A stretch of DNA of 32,186 nt from a virus: positions 1 to 32,186 of the IMG/VR virus record IMGVR_UViG_3300027974_000095; one strand, written 5' to 3'. Shown in pieces: positions 5,615 through 14,492 of the stretch (the stretch's first letter is position 1; every line of letters begins with the position of its first letter). Below the pieces are notes generated by a model, which saw nothing but the letters and a program-made list of their open reading frames with translations, was not told the DNA's origin and ran no database searches. The translations under genes and the position numbers were made by a program.

Positions 5615-7675
5615 CTAGTCTCCGAGTAGTCCAGGTACAAGTTGTCCGGCGGTTGCTGATCCACCGGCCTGCCTAACTTGTTGCTGCAACGCTCTGCGAC
5701 GCAACTCATCCATGATAGGCGCAACATTCAGCAGTGCCTGCTGCTGCACGTTAAAGCTAGGGTTTAGCAGAATGTCAGACAACTTTTGGGCGACGTTCTC
5801 GTTTATACCTTGCAGTCGCGGAGCCAGTTGACGCGCCATGCTCATGCCGCCACCCAGCAAGTCACCACGCGCCATCTGAGCGCCGGAGGCTATGATCTCA
5901 GTCGCTGACGGCCCTTGCAGTTCTGCAATATCCTGCTGAATAGGAGCAGTCGGAGAACCACCCTCAATTCTTGCCCTGGTCACACCCATCTGGCGCTCAC
6001 GCTCCAGGTTCTTGATGAAAGTCTCGTACTCACCAGTTGAGTTGAAGATGGTGCGCATACGGTCACGCATCTCACGCGAGTTGAGAAACTTATCCGCAAT
6101 GTTTCCTGTTTCGCGCATCCCATAGATTTCATCACGCAAAGACTGCACTGCACCCAGACGGTACATCTGCTGCTCAGATTCACCTGAGAACTTTTTAAGT
6201 TCGCGGTTGATCTCTGATGGTGACTTCTTTAAGAAGTTTTTTGAACCAATCTCTAGCGCATCATTAAGCAGTGACTCATCAGAAAATGTGCTGAGCGCCT
6301 TGCCATAAACAGGGACTTTTTCAGTTATGGCGTCGCGCAAAGATATGCGCAAGTTATCTAAGTCACTTGCTTGGGATAACTTGCCATCAAGTTTTGCTTT
6401 GTTCGCAAGGCCGCCAACGTACTTGTACGCCTTGTCCAGCATAAGCATCGAGTTGTCAGGCAGATCAGCGTAATCAGGCAACCTGCGAGCCTCGCTGATA
6501 GCAAACTGAATGTCTTTAGACTTCTTCAATAAATTGTCAATGGCAAATGAGTTGATTTCACCAGCGGCATATGCCTGGTCGTAAAGTGGAGATGCCAGCA
6601 TCGATCTACGCTTCTTGATCTCATCAGCCACCTCGTAAATGTCACGCTCACCAATGGCCGTCAGGTCAGTGATGTCCTTCGTAATCCTCGGACCAGACGC
6701 CACCGCACGCTCTGTAAGCATCTGACGCACGTCAGTCTGGCTGGCATTAGGGATAGCCATCGCTCCACGCGCTAGGCGTCGCATAGACTCGCCGCCGTAG
6801 TCCGCAAGCGTCTCATCTCGCGGCCCATAAGTCTTGATGATCTGAGCCTGGCGCTGGGCTAGTTCTGCTGGGGCTACGCCCTCCTGCGCCAACTTCTTAG
6901 CCAGCAACTCCTGCGCTCTCTGGGTAGCTGTTTGCGGAGTGATAAGGCCAGCGGCTTCCAACCCAGCCCTTCCACCTCCAACCACTGCCTTGCTTACAAC
7001 GGGTGACCCTGCGCCCAGCACTGTGCCTACAGTGCCTCCAACAACCGCGCCAGTTAATCGGTTTTGCAGTCCACCCTCAGACGCACCAGCACCAGACAAC
7101 GCACCAGTTCCTGCACCGACCTTTGCTCCGGTCACGATCTGACGGAAAAGACCTGGTATCGCGGCCACCGTCCTGGCGACGTTGGATGCAGCGACTGGTG
7201 CAGTGGCTCCACCAGTGAACGGGGCAGCAGCAATTGCGGCCACCGTAGGGATCAGGCCACCAACCAACTCACCAGTGAATGCCCGTCCAGGGTACTGCTC
7301 CTCGTAAGATTTAATGCCAGCACGAACCCTTGCAAGTTCCTGCTCATACGCTGACTTAGGCTTCGCGCCAGTGACCAACCCACTCAGAGTCTGCTGCGCG
7401 TCAAATGCGCTCATGCCAGAACTCATCATGGCTTTCGCTGCGGCTTCAATCTCGTCTGCCGTGTTGAACGTCAACCCTTGCAGCAATGAGCGACCAAAGC
7501 CAGCATTGACAGCAGGACCGCCAAGGTCCTTCATCTTCCTAGACGCCTCTTCGTACCTGGTCGGGGTGTAACCCTCAGTCTTCAAATACTCAGCAAGTGA
7601 TGCGTTATCAACTCCCTGCGCTTGCAATCTACGCACATTCTCTTGTACCCGTTCAAGATTCGACATATCAGCCAT
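5615..7675 (-). CDS. Large internal virion / DNA-ejection protein
   Basis: This 686-residue, mostly helical protein has a short N-terminal region with a degenerate helical repeat (VQENVRRLQAQGVDNASLAE). It then has GFGRSLLQGLTFNTADEIEA, a motif I associate with podovirus-type virion proteins. Next comes a long Gly/Ala/Val-rich hydrophobic stretch (about 120-250) that could insert in a membrane, and a charged coiled-coil-rich C-terminal half. Large helical proteins with amphipathic glycine-rich segments, grouped after the tail hub, are typical of ejection proteins that form a channel through the cell envelope in short-tailed phages (T7 gp14-16 or P22 gp7/16/20 as functional analogues). Direct homology to those is not claimed. 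An AGGGG ribosome site precedes the ATG at 7675; the next gene begins 3 nt after its stop. Confidence 0.55.
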   Translation of the reverse strand: MADMSNLERVQENVRRLQAQGVDNASLAEYLKTEGYTPTRYEEASRKMKDLGGPAVNAGFGRSLLQGLTFNTADEIEAAAKAMMSSGMSAFDAQQTLSGLVTGAKPKSAYEQELARVRAGIKSYEEQYPGRAFTGELVGGLIPTVAAIAAAPFTGGATAPVAASNVARTVAAIPGLFRQIVTGAKVGAGTGALSGAGASEGGLQNRLTGAVVGGTVGTVLGAGSPVVSKAVVGGGRAGLEAAGLITPQTATQRAQELLAKKLAQEGVAPAELAQRQAQIIKTYGPRDETLADYGGESMRRLARGAMAIPNASQTDVRQMLTERAVASGPRITKDITDLTAIGERDIYEVADEIKKRRSMLASPLYDQAYAAGEINSFAIDNLLKKSKDIQFAISEARRLPDYADLPDNSMLMLDKAYKYVGGLANKAKLDGKLSQASDLDNLRISLRDAITEKVPVYGKALSTFSDESLLNDALEIGSKNFLKKSPSEINRELKKFSGESEQQMYRLGAVQSLRDEIYGMRETGNIADKFLNSREMRDRMRTIFNSTGEYETFIKNLERERQMGVTRARIEGGSPTAPIQQDIAELQGPSATEIIASGAQMARGDLLGGGMSMARQLAPRLQGINENVAQKLSDILLNPSFNVQQQALLNVAPIMDELRRRALQQQVRQAGGSATAGQLVPGLLGD

Positions 7676-7684
7676 TTTTTACCC

Positions 7685-9751
7685 CTATGGTTTCGGTAGC
7701 AAATCAAACTTTTTCCACCAATCATTAGCCTTAATCGGAGTTGATTCTTTGACAACTTCGCCTGGTGGCTTGATGCGCTTAAATGGGTCAAAGACAATCT
7801 GCTCTGGCTTGAGACCATATGCTTTTGCCAGTTCGCTGTAACGCTCTCTTACATCATTAGCCATTGTTCGTTGAGACTCAATTATGAGCCTTGCCTGATT
7901 TAGAAAATCAGCACGCACATTCGGGTCTAACTTTTCACCAGCAATAATCGAGTTGTACTTAGCCCTAATAGATTCTGGAACACTTCCAGCATTTTGCGCA
8001 CTGGCCTGCTCACCTTGCATAACCGTAGAGTGAGGGTCAAGAATTTTCATGTAGCCGTAAATAAGCGAAATGTCGCCAGCGCCTGATGGGTTTAGAGCCG
8101 CAACTTGTACCTTCTCAAATGCTTGGGCAAGTTTTACAAATGGCTCCATGTTCCTGGTGAACTCACCACGCAACTGCTCATCATTCTTGAATGATGTACC
8201 AGGGATAATTTGAGTCATCCCTGGTGCGGCTTGACGCCCACCAGGTGGAGGTGCTGCACCGGCAGCGCCAGCCGCAGCAGGAGGAGGCGCTTTGCCTCCT
8301 ACCATAGTCCCACCGCCACCACCTCCTCCATACACATAGAACCCTGTATCGGCGCTTCCAACAATTTGCGGAGCAAGTCCTTTGGTGAAAGATGTCCCAG
8401 CAGGAATTTTATCTTTGTCAATGAATTTGATTGAACCGCCGACATCAACTTGCACCATTTCCTTGGCTGGTCCAATGCCTGTAGCTGTTTTGAATGTGCC
8501 ATCATCCATCTGGTTGACCAGCACTTGTTTCCCAGATACATCGGTCACCTTGATGGGAGCGCCCATGGGTTTAGCCGCTGGCGTTACCGTTCCTTCGCTG
8601 AACAATACAGTCCCGCCTGATTCGGTACGCTGGTAATATTTGCCATCACTCCCTCTGAACGGTTCACCAACCGGTTTATCTATTGGAGATACACCCTTGA
8701 ATGGGATAGTCCCTCCAGACTTTAGACGCGAGTAAAAGTTTCCATCATTACCTCTGAATGGTTCGCCAATCACCTCGTCAGTAGGCTTAATTTGCTTTGC
8801 CAAATCAGCGTATTTTTTTGCTGTTTCAGCATCACCATACTGAGCCGCAATGCTTGACGCATTCATGTACCTATCGTGCAATATATCTGCCTGACTCATA
8901 GGTGCAGCAGCACTAGGAGTACCAATCATGGCAGCGCGGGCCACTGTAGGGCCAGCTTGTCCACCTGGGGCATTGATAGCCTGCTCTGGAGAGATGGCTG
9001 CACCAGGCATAGCCGGAGCGCCTTCTCCAATCAATGCACCACTGATGCGTGCTTGGATGTCTTTTAGACGCTTCGCGTCATCCATCTTCTGCTTCATCGT
9101 CATGCTCGTGAGTAGATTCTGTTGCGCTGCCGTGTAGCCCTTCTGACCAGCGCCATACGCCTCACCAAGCGCCTGGCCAAGTCCTACAGGAGTACGACTT
9201 GGGCCTGATGCCGCAAGTAGTTGCATGGCCGCAGACATCAACCCCTGGTTCTGTAGCTGCGCTCTTTGCTCCGGTGTTATGTACTCGTCCAGCGCGGATG
9301 CACCGCCAAACATATCACCCAGCAGGCCGAGTGTGCGCTGTGGTGCTGCTCCACCATATGCCTGTTCAAATGTCTGCAATGGCGCTTCCATAGTCTGCTC
9401 AACTTGCGGTGCTGCTTGCACTTGCGGTTGTGCAGACAGCGGCTGCATCTCGCCACCCATATCCATCAGTCCTGCGCTAGGAGTGAATCCCATGCCAGGC
9501 ACATTCGGATACAGATTAGCCCCTAGTGGATCACGCCGCTTCTGGTAAAAAATGTCAGGGCCGGTACGCGAAACGTATTGCGGGGTTGACATCTGGTCGA
9601 TGTAAACCGGATCTCCAGGCATACCAGTAATCTCGGGACGGTTCATGCGTGCCAGAATGTCTTGAATCTTAGGACGATACGGCTGGTTGTATCTACCTAC
9701 ACCGAGTCCGCTACCGAGATAATATTGAGTTGGGTCAAATTGTGTTGCCAT
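7685..9751 (-). CDS. Large virion-associated protein with internal beta repeats
   Basis: The 688-residue protein starts at ATG 9751 (MATQFDPTQYYLGSG), with AAGGGG upstream; an earlier in-frame start at 9808 would run into the preceding gene. The N-terminal half is rich in Pro, Gln, Ala and Met, with low complexity. A duplicated 33-residue unit follows, beginning GEPFRGNDGNFYSRLKSGGT (G329) and GEPFRGSDGKYYQRTESGGT (G362), with a weaker third copy (GAPIKVTDVSG). Then comes a Gly/Pro/Ala-rich linker, and the last 150 residues are helical (LAQAFEKVQVAALNPSGAGD). That C-terminal region resembles domains found in phage internal or tail-tip proteins. Its place between two other virion proteins supports a structural or ejection role; the precise function is unknown. 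Confidence 0.5.
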   Translation of the reverse strand: MATQFDPTQYYLGSGLGVGRYNQPYRPKIQDILARMNRPEITGMPGDPVYIDQMSTPQYVSRTGPDIFYQKRRDPLGANLYPNVPGMGFTPSAGLMDMGGEMQPLSAQPQVQAAPQVEQTMEAPLQTFEQAYGGAAPQRTLGLLGDMFGGASALDEYITPEQRAQLQNQGLMSAAMQLLAASGPSRTPVGLGQALGEAYGAGQKGYTAAQQNLLTSMTMKQKMDDAKRLKDIQARISGALIGEGAPAMPGAAISPEQAINAPGGQAGPTVARAAMIGTPSAAAPMSQADILHDRYMNASSIAAQYGDAETAKKYADLAKQIKPTDEVIGEPFRGNDGNFYSRLKSGGTIPFKGVSPIDKPVGEPFRGSDGKYYQRTESGGTVLFSEGTVTPAAKPMGAPIKVTDVSGKQVLVNQMDDGTFKTATGIGPAKEMVQVDVGGSIKFIDKDKIPAGTSFTKGLAPQIVGSADTGFYVYGGGGGGGTMVGGKAPPPAAAGAAGAAPPPGGRQAAPGMTQIIPGTSFKNDEQLRGEFTRNMEPFVKLAQAFEKVQVAALNPSGAGDISLIYGYMKILDPHSTVMQGEQASAQNAGSVPESIRAKYNSIIAGEKLDPNVRADFLNQARLIIESQRTMANDVRERYSELAKAYGLKPEQIVFDPFKRIKPPGEVVKESTPIKANDWWKKFDLLPKP

Positions 9752-9761
9752 CTTGTTCCCC

Positions 9762-10511
9762 TTATCCAAAGTATCCGAGCAGGCCACCAAGCAAAGCGCC
9801 GGTTCCACCGTAGTCTGCGCCGCCTAGACGTTGGCCTGCCAATGCCCCACCAAGTCCACCAGCAGTACGGTTCTGGTAGTACGGTTGCGTACTCGTCATC
9901 CCGAGGTTGGGTAGGTTAATTCCAAGTGCTCCAGATGCAATCCCCAGCTTCTCCACCCCAATGTTGCGCAGTGCATCCATCTGGGCCTGCTCCAACTGCT
10001 GACGCGCACTACCAAGTCCCATTACTGCCTGTCCTCCTGAGATATTTGCTCCTTTTGCGTACTGAGCCAGACCAGCAGCAGTGTTATATCCACTCGCACG
10101 CATCTGCGCGGCAGTGTCAGCCGCCTGCTTAATGGCTGCTGCATTTGTCAGTGACTCTGCAACGCCCTGGCGTGATCCACCAAATGCCTTAGCAGCAGTC
10201 GCAGCCTGACGGTCTCGCAGTTGCTGAGTCTGCAAAGCGCCACCGACATCACCCAGAGCACGCTGGATAACGTCTGTTTCGTAGGGGTTCATAAACTGCT
10301 GGATGGACTGACCCGTAAACGGTGTCAGAGCCTCGTTTGTGACTTGCTGCTCTCCCGCCGTATACAGAGGATTGAAACCAGCAAATTGCCGTACTGGCAA
10401 CGCACCAGCAACGCTCTGAGCCTGCCCTAAGTTGCGGAGATACGCCTCTTTAAGACTAGGATCAATTGATGTGGTGCTGGTTGTAGTTCCAGATGCGCCG
10501 CCTTTAGACAT
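9762..10511 (-). CDS. Internal virion protein, FGGSRQG family
   Basis: This 249-residue protein is taken from the ATG at 10511 (MSKGGASGTTTSTTSIDPSL) because AAGGAG lies 6-7 nt upstream and because it then clears the end of the preceding gene (stop at 10522); a start at 10541 would overlap it. Residues about 25-130 contain LRNLGQAQSVAGALPVRQFA, MNPYETDVIQRAL and AKAFGGSRQGVAESL, a pattern I recall from conserved proteins of aquatic podoviruses. The C-terminal part is Gly-rich (GGLGGALAGQRLGGADYGGT). High Ala, Gln and Gly content and predicted helices fit an internal, membrane-active ejection protein comparable in size to T7 gp14. The function is inferred from size, composition and position. 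Confidence 0.5.
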   Translation of the reverse strand: MSKGGASGTTTSTTSIDPSLKEAYLRNLGQAQSVAGALPVRQFAGFNPLYTAGEQQVTNEALTPFTGQSIQQFMNPYETDVIQRALGDVGGALQTQQLRDRQAATAAKAFGGSRQGVAESLTNAAAIKQAADTAAQMRASGYNTAAGLAQYAKGANISGGQAVMGLGSARQQLEQAQMDALRNIGVEKLGIASGALGINLPNLGMTSTQPYYQNRTAGGLGGALAGQRLGGADYGGTGALLGGLLGYFG

Positions 10512-10521
10512 ATCGTTCTCC

Positions 10522-11418
10522 TTACATTTCGAGCAAGCCAAGCAGCTTACCCTTTGAAATCTTGCCCGAGTTAATGGCCTGCATCAACTCAATACCGTAC
10601 TTCTTGACCGCCTTGTCGTTGATGACAAACTCGCCATCCTTGAGCGCAGCGTATCCATCATCAGGACCCATTGGGTCTGGGCCTTGCAAGTGCTGCATGG
10701 TTACATGACCGCCTTCGTAATATCCTGTACCTGTACGCAATGCTGCTCGTGTAGCAGATGATTGAGAACTAAGCATCCCTCCACCTCCAGTAATAGCGCC
10801 ATTGCCTTTCCCACTACCGCCATCTTCTCCATCTGATTGGCTACTCTCTCGAATAGGTTGTCGAGCAGCCTCTCTTGCTGCAGCCTCTGCTGCTATTTGC
10901 TGGGGGGTTACTGGTACAAATCCACCAGTTGCTTGTGCAGCTTGTGCAGGGTCTCTAACAGTATTTACAGAACCTAAATTTGTTGTAAATAACGCATTCA
11001 TATTAGGAGGGCCACTATCTTGAACAGTGGTAGGAATTATTCCTTTTGCAATTAGATTTTGGTTACTTACAAAATCAGGATTCCCATATTTTTGCGCTAA
11101 TCCCAAAAGTCCTGTATTGCTAAACAGGTTTTGACCAATTTGTGTAACTTTTGCCCAGCTTGGATTATTAGCATAAAAAGTTGCCTTTTCTGCATCAGAC
11201 ATAGCAGTCCAAGTAGGGTTGTAATCTACAACCCTACCACCTGGACCGGTCATAGCAGACTGCTCCATGATGTCAGCGTAACTATTTACTGGAGCAATGT
11301 ATTGTTGTGGTTGCGATACGTTATAGCCGCCGGTATAAGTAGATGGGTAACCAGTGAAAGAAAACGGCTGCGCCTGCTGGTACTGCGCCATGATCTCAGC
11401 GTAACGGTTCCTGTCCAT
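10522..11418 (-). CDS. Virion-associated protein with conserved C-terminal phage module
   Basis: The 298-residue protein starts at 11418 behind AAGGAG. The N-terminal half is rich in Gln, Tyr, Pro and Asn. A disordered Ser/Gly segment (about 190-230) follows. The last 60 residues form a compact module: YYEGGHVTMQHLQGPDPMGP, DDGYAALKDGEFVINDKAVK and KYGIELMQAINSGKISKGKL. Modules of the type G-E-F-V-I plus a helical tail are common in phage virion-associated proteins. It lies in the run of internal/tail proteins after the gp10-like hub. No enzymatic motif is seen. Confidence 0.48.
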   Translation of the reverse strand: MDRNRYAEIMAQYQQAQPFSFTGYPSTYTGGYNVSQPQQYIAPVNSYADIMEQSAMTGPGGRVVDYNPTWTAMSDAEKATFYANNPSWAKVTQIGQNLFSNTGLLGLAQKYGNPDFVSNQNLIAKGIIPTTVQDSGPPNMNALFTTNLGSVNTVRDPAQAAQATGGFVPVTPQQIAAEAAAREAARQPIRESSQSDGEDGGSGKGNGAITGGGGMLSSQSSATRAALRTGTGYYEGGHVTMQHLQGPDPMGPDDGYAALKDGEFVINDKAVKKYGIELMQAINSGKISKGKLLGLLEM

Positions 11419-11778
11419 CTACAACTCCTTAGACAAGATATGCCACTTCGGTGCATATCCCTCATCTTGCAAAAATGTCCTGGCCCAACCCTTACGGCCA
11501 GCCAAGGTAACTCGCGTGCAACCATTCTGCTTTCCCCAAGACTCGATGTATGGTCGCATAATCTTGAGTTCATCTAGGTCGCCGCCAGCAAGAAAATAGT
11601 GCAGATTCTTGAGTCGCGGATAGACAATGATCTCTGTAATGACTGCGCTATTGATCCCAGGCCAAAACTGGAATCTTCCTTCCTCCACACCCTGCGCAAC
11701 ATCTTCAAGAGTGTGAGTGCCTGCCGAGTATTCTAAAGCCGCTTTGACGTATTGTGCCAACCGCCAGAAATCATCCAT
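11419..11778 (-). CDS. GNAT-like small virion-region protein
   Basis: Starting at ATG 11778 (TAATG overlap with the tail-hub stop), the product has 119 residues, MDDFWRLAQYVKAALEYSAG onwards. The middle has strands (AVITEIIVYPRLKNLHYFLA) and the C-terminal half a helix-strand-helix pattern (YIESWGKQNGCTRVTLAGRK, GWARTFLQDEGYAPKW). This resembles the last part of the GNAT acyltransferase fold, where a Gly-Arg-x-Gly-Trp turn precedes a helix and an E-G-Y-x-P element. Similar short GNAT-like proteins occur among podovirus structural genes. The acetyl-CoA loop is not clear, so enzymatic activity is doubtful. A longer start at 11829 exists but would lie inside the hub gene. Confidence 0.5.
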   Translation of the reverse strand: MDDFWRLAQYVKAALEYSAGTHTLEDVAQGVEEGRFQFWPGINSAVITEIIVYPRLKNLHYFLAGGDLDELKIMRPYIESWGKQNGCTRVTLAGRKGWARTFLQDEGYAPKWHILSKEL

Positions 11779-13259
11779 TACCGTTTCCCTGCCGCCGTAG
11801 CCTCCAGGCGCATCACGCCAACCCGCCAATCCTGCGGGGAGCTCCCCGTAACCTTCATCTTTACTGACCGTCCTGAGAACCTGGCGTCGGTTGGCTGCTT
11901 GGCGCTGTAAGGGCCGTAGCTTGATTCTGCCGATGTCGGGTACAACCTGGCCGTGAATGAGATAGCGACATCTCCCAGAGTCTGCTCGTCCGGGATTACC
12001 GACCTGACGGCCATGACGTTGTCGCCGTTGCCCAACTCAATCGGGCCTGACTGCGCGTAGGGAGAAACAGAGTCATAAGCAAACCCGATTTCATGGTCAT
12101 AGATATACCCGTCGGTGCTGACAAACATTGGGTTGGTGAATACAGCCCGATCAGTTCCAGCAGTTCTCGCCATCAGCCCGTAGTACCAGGTGCCTTCACG
12201 ATAGTTGTAGGTGACATAGCTATCATTCTCGTTAGAGGATAACGATGGGTAGAACCAAGTTACCTCACCATACTGCGAGTTATGGACCGCATAAACCTTA
12301 GACGCCTGAGACAGATTTAGATTGTTGAAAATGTAATCACTCACGTCGCACTGCATTGGCTTGACAAACCCATCATATGACCAGAATCCTGATGTTGACA
12401 TCCACATAGCGGACGTGTCGATGGCGGCAACGGCCTGCGCTGAGATGACGCCGCACCCGCTGCCTATCTTCTCAAAACTGTAGATGTATGGCAGGCCGAT
12501 GTAGCTTGCGACGTGCGCATCCACGTCTGTGAATAGGATATTGACTCCGCGCACGCGCTTGCCGCACTTCAGAGCGCCAACCGTTGCAATCTCAAAGTCG
12601 CCTGCCTGGTTGGTGGCTGCAGCCGTCCAGGTTGTATTGTTCTCCTGATCCGACCACTTCACCAGGCGCGGGTTACCCGACGCGCCCAGAGCAAACATGA
12701 TGCGCTCGCTGGTGACCATTACAGCAGAGCAGCTTGTCGGCGCGTTGGTGATGACCGCCGCCAGCGTAGGCGTAGCAAAACCCAATTGCCACTCGTACAG
12801 CTTACCGTCAGCATTGCTGCAGCCAACCAGGTACTCTCCCCAAGTATCTAGGCTCCAGGTAGTGGCCGGTGTAGCAGCCCCAGTGTCAGGCCGCTGAGTG
12901 CCGTAGGCGTAGTAGCCATAGGCTGCTTTGCCATATCCTGTTTGTACAACTGAACTGGCTATGCCAGGTGTAAACCCGGTAGGCGTGATGTCCTTCAAGA
13001 CTCCAGCGGCAGACATAACGTACAGCTTTGATTCCGTACCGGCTCCGATCCAACGATCTCCACCGTTATCACGCCAGGTGATTAATCCTCGGCACATCCC
13101 CGTCATCTGAGACGTGGAATGCTTTTGCCAGCCACCAATAGGTCGCAGGGTATTCTCAAACCAGCGCACCAGGTTGGAGTCGTACCAGCGTCCCATTGCC
13201 TGGTACTCAGTACCGTTGCGGTAGACGCCTGGTGGGATTTTGAGAGGAATAAGTGCCAT
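11778..13259 (-). CDS. Tail hub / packaged-DNA stabilisation protein (gp10-like)
   Basis: This 493-residue beta-rich protein begins MALIPLKIPPGVYRNGTEYQ and continues RWYDSNLVRWFENTLRPIGG. I recall this N-terminus from many aquatic podoviruses, where it is annotated as packaged-DNA stabilisation or tail accessory protein, comparable with P22 gp10. Repeated beta-strand blades with Trp and Tyr (for example LITWRDNGGDRWIGAGTESK, WSLDTWGEYLVGCSNADGKL and MWMSTSGFWSYDGFVKPMQC) suggest a beta-propeller. Such proteins form the hub or nozzle below the portal and adaptor, plug the DNA exit and carry tail fibres. Its position before the internal virion proteins agrees with that role. Confidence 0.65.
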   Translation of the reverse strand: MALIPLKIPPGVYRNGTEYQAMGRWYDSNLVRWFENTLRPIGGWQKHSTSQMTGMCRGLITWRDNGGDRWIGAGTESKLYVMSAAGVLKDITPTGFTPGIASSVVQTGYGKAAYGYYAYGTQRPDTGAATPATTWSLDTWGEYLVGCSNADGKLYEWQLGFATPTLAAVITNAPTSCSAVMVTSERIMFALGASGNPRLVKWSDQENNTTWTAAATNQAGDFEIATVGALKCGKRVRGVNILFTDVDAHVASYIGLPYIYSFEKIGSGCGVISAQAVAAIDTSAMWMSTSGFWSYDGFVKPMQCDVSDYIFNNLNLSQASKVYAVHNSQYGEVTWFYPSLSSNENDSYVTYNYREGTWYYGLMARTAGTDRAVFTNPMFVSTDGYIYDHEIGFAYDSVSPYAQSGPIELGNGDNVMAVRSVIPDEQTLGDVAISFTARLYPTSAESSYGPYSAKQPTDARFSGRSVKMKVTGSSPQDWRVGVMRLEATAAGKR

Positions 13260-13261
13260 GA

Positions 13262-13915
13262 TTACACCGATAGGTTGGATACAAACGACAGTGTAACGAT
13301 GGCAGACGGTACTGATGGCCTGGTCGGGGAAGTGCCTGCCGGATACTGCTCAATCGTCACGCCGACATCAGTAGGGCGCCACATTATTTCTACATAGTCG
13401 TTTGCGTTGAGGCTTAGATAATAATTTATAGCGGAAATTGTGTGGAACGGGTCGCCAACGCCTTTTCTTGGCGCAAACCCAAACCTTGAGTTTGACTTGT
13501 CAGCGTTAGTGCCATTCTTTCTGAACCAAACGTCAACGTCCTGGGATGCGTTTGTCGTGTTTGTAAATTGGATGGAGAACTGTATGTTGTAGATGCCAGA
13601 CTGCGATACGTTCAGCCTGGATGAGTTTGAGAGAGTGACGCCATTGCTAAAGTCGGTGGTGTCAAACGTAACGGCGTAGGCCGTTGTGGTGTTAGCCGCG
13701 ACCTGGTCTGTGGAGTCCTGGAACGCGCCATATGGAGCATTGAGGTACTTACCCCCACGCGGTCCGAATAACGCTCCCAGCGCGTTTGTGACGCGGGTGG
13801 CGTAGTTTCCGATGTTGCTGAACGTCTGGCTGAAGAACAGGCGGTCATAAACCTCGCCAGGGTTGCCGAGATTCGGCTGCGCTGGCGTTGTGATCTGGCC
13901 GCTGTAGTCGCTCAT
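13262..13915 (-). CDS. C1q/TNF-like jelly-roll tail protein
   Basis: The 217-residue protein has an N-terminal attachment-like segment (about 1-60) followed by a C1q/TNF-type beta sandwich. Recognisable strands are TTAYAVTFDTTDFSNGVTLS, RLNVSQSGIYNIQFSIQFTN, DVDVWFRKNGTNADKSNSRF, NYYLSLNANDYVEIMWRPTD and the last SAIVTLSFVSNLSV. In phages such domains trimerise and serve as tail-spike tips or head/tail decorations that touch sugars or proteins. The gene lies between the endolysin (4-nt ATGA-type overlap) and the tail hub, so a hub-attached fibre is likely. The receptor is unknown. Confidence 0.6.
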   Translation of the reverse strand: MSDYSGQITTPAQPNLGNPGEVYDRLFFSQTFSNIGNYATRVTNALGALFGPRGGKYLNAPYGAFQDSTDQVAANTTTAYAVTFDTTDFSNGVTLSNSSRLNVSQSGIYNIQFSIQFTNTTNASQDVDVWFRKNGTNADKSNSRFGFAPRKGVGDPFHTISAINYYLSLNANDYVEIMWRPTDVGVTIEQYPAGTSPTRPSVPSAIVTLSFVSNLSV

Positions 13916-14250
13916 ATGTTTCGTTCAAAGTGTGGGCAGTCCAGCAACGATTTGAAATTGCCTCCCCAGCGGTTCTTTTGGTGCAGGCTTTCCCAATAGG
14001 CGCCAATCGGAGCCAGGATAGCTTTGTTCCAGATGATCTTCCCGTCCTTGAAGAAGTTCAAATCCATTGCGCACCGCTTGAGGTGGATACTGTTCATGGT
14101 CTTGCTGCGGCCAGTTTTGACGTAGATAGCTTGCTGTTCTGGAGTACGGGCAAGTTCCCCACCCGTGACCATGAAGCCTTGGTCAGTTGCGTGTTGAATT
14201 AACTTGCACATATCCAGCAGGAATGCTGCTTGTTCTTGACTAAGGCTCAT
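13912..14250 (-). CDS. Endolysin, M15 peptidase (VanY/L-alanyl-D-glutamate type)
   Basis: This 112-residue cell-wall endopeptidase would cut peptide cross-links in peptidoglycan at the end of infection. Zinc ligands of the M15 family are visible as S-x-H and A-x-D in MNSIHLKRCAMDLNFF (H56, D63) and as the final histidine in CPHFE (H107). D104 or E109 is the likely general-base position. An N-terminal helix and QGFMVTGGELARTPEQQ match the common start of phage M15 lysins. There is no signal peptide or cell-wall-binding domain, so it needs a holin for release. Its ATG overlaps the stop of the two-span membrane protein as ATGA. It ends with ATGA overlap to the C1q-like gene. Confidence 0.88.
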   Translation of the reverse strand: MSLSQEQAAFLLDMCKLIQHATDQGFMVTGGELARTPEQQAIYVKTGRSKTMNSIHLKRCAMDLNFFKDGKIIWNKAILAPIGAYWESLHQKNRWGGNFKSLLDCPHFERNI

Positions 14251-14492
14251 ACCACCTCCGATTGTTTGGGTTCTTCATCTGTTTCGCCGTGGGACAACTT
14301 TACACCCGCCAGTAGGCCGATAAAGCCACCTACGATGGTTTGAAATGCTGGGCTGATAAGTTTAAAAATTTCAGCGTTGTCCACTTTTTCGTCAAACAAT
14401 CCAGCCATCAGCACCGCGACCATTCCGATGATTACTACGCACAGAGTAAAGCTGACCATGAGAGTCACAAGGAAAGTCAGCTTGGCTTTCAT
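14247..14492 (-). CDS. Two-span holin-like membrane protein
   Basis: This 81-residue protein has two hydrophobic segments: about 5-32 (LTFLVTLMVSFTLCVVIIGM onwards) and 47-67 (ISPAFQTIVGGFIGLLAGVK). It has a charged N-terminus and an acidic, polar tail (SHGETDEEPKQSEVV). Size and topology fit class II holins or antiholins. It is directly upstream of the endolysin and directly downstream of the other holin-like gene, with ATGA overlaps to both. Having two holin-type genes in series is common in phages, where one acts as holin and the other as antiholin or pinholin; which is which cannot be said. Confidence 0.6.
   Translation of the reverse strand: MKAKLTFLVTLMVSFTLCVVIIGMVAVLMAGLFDEKVDNAEIFKLISPAFQTIVGGFIGLLAGVKLSHGETDEEPKQSEVV

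Noticed and set aside
9752-9808. Longer start of the 688-residue virion protein
   Set aside because: The extension lies in the 3' part of the preceding gene and lacks a ribosome site, while ATG 9751 has AAGGGG at good spacing.
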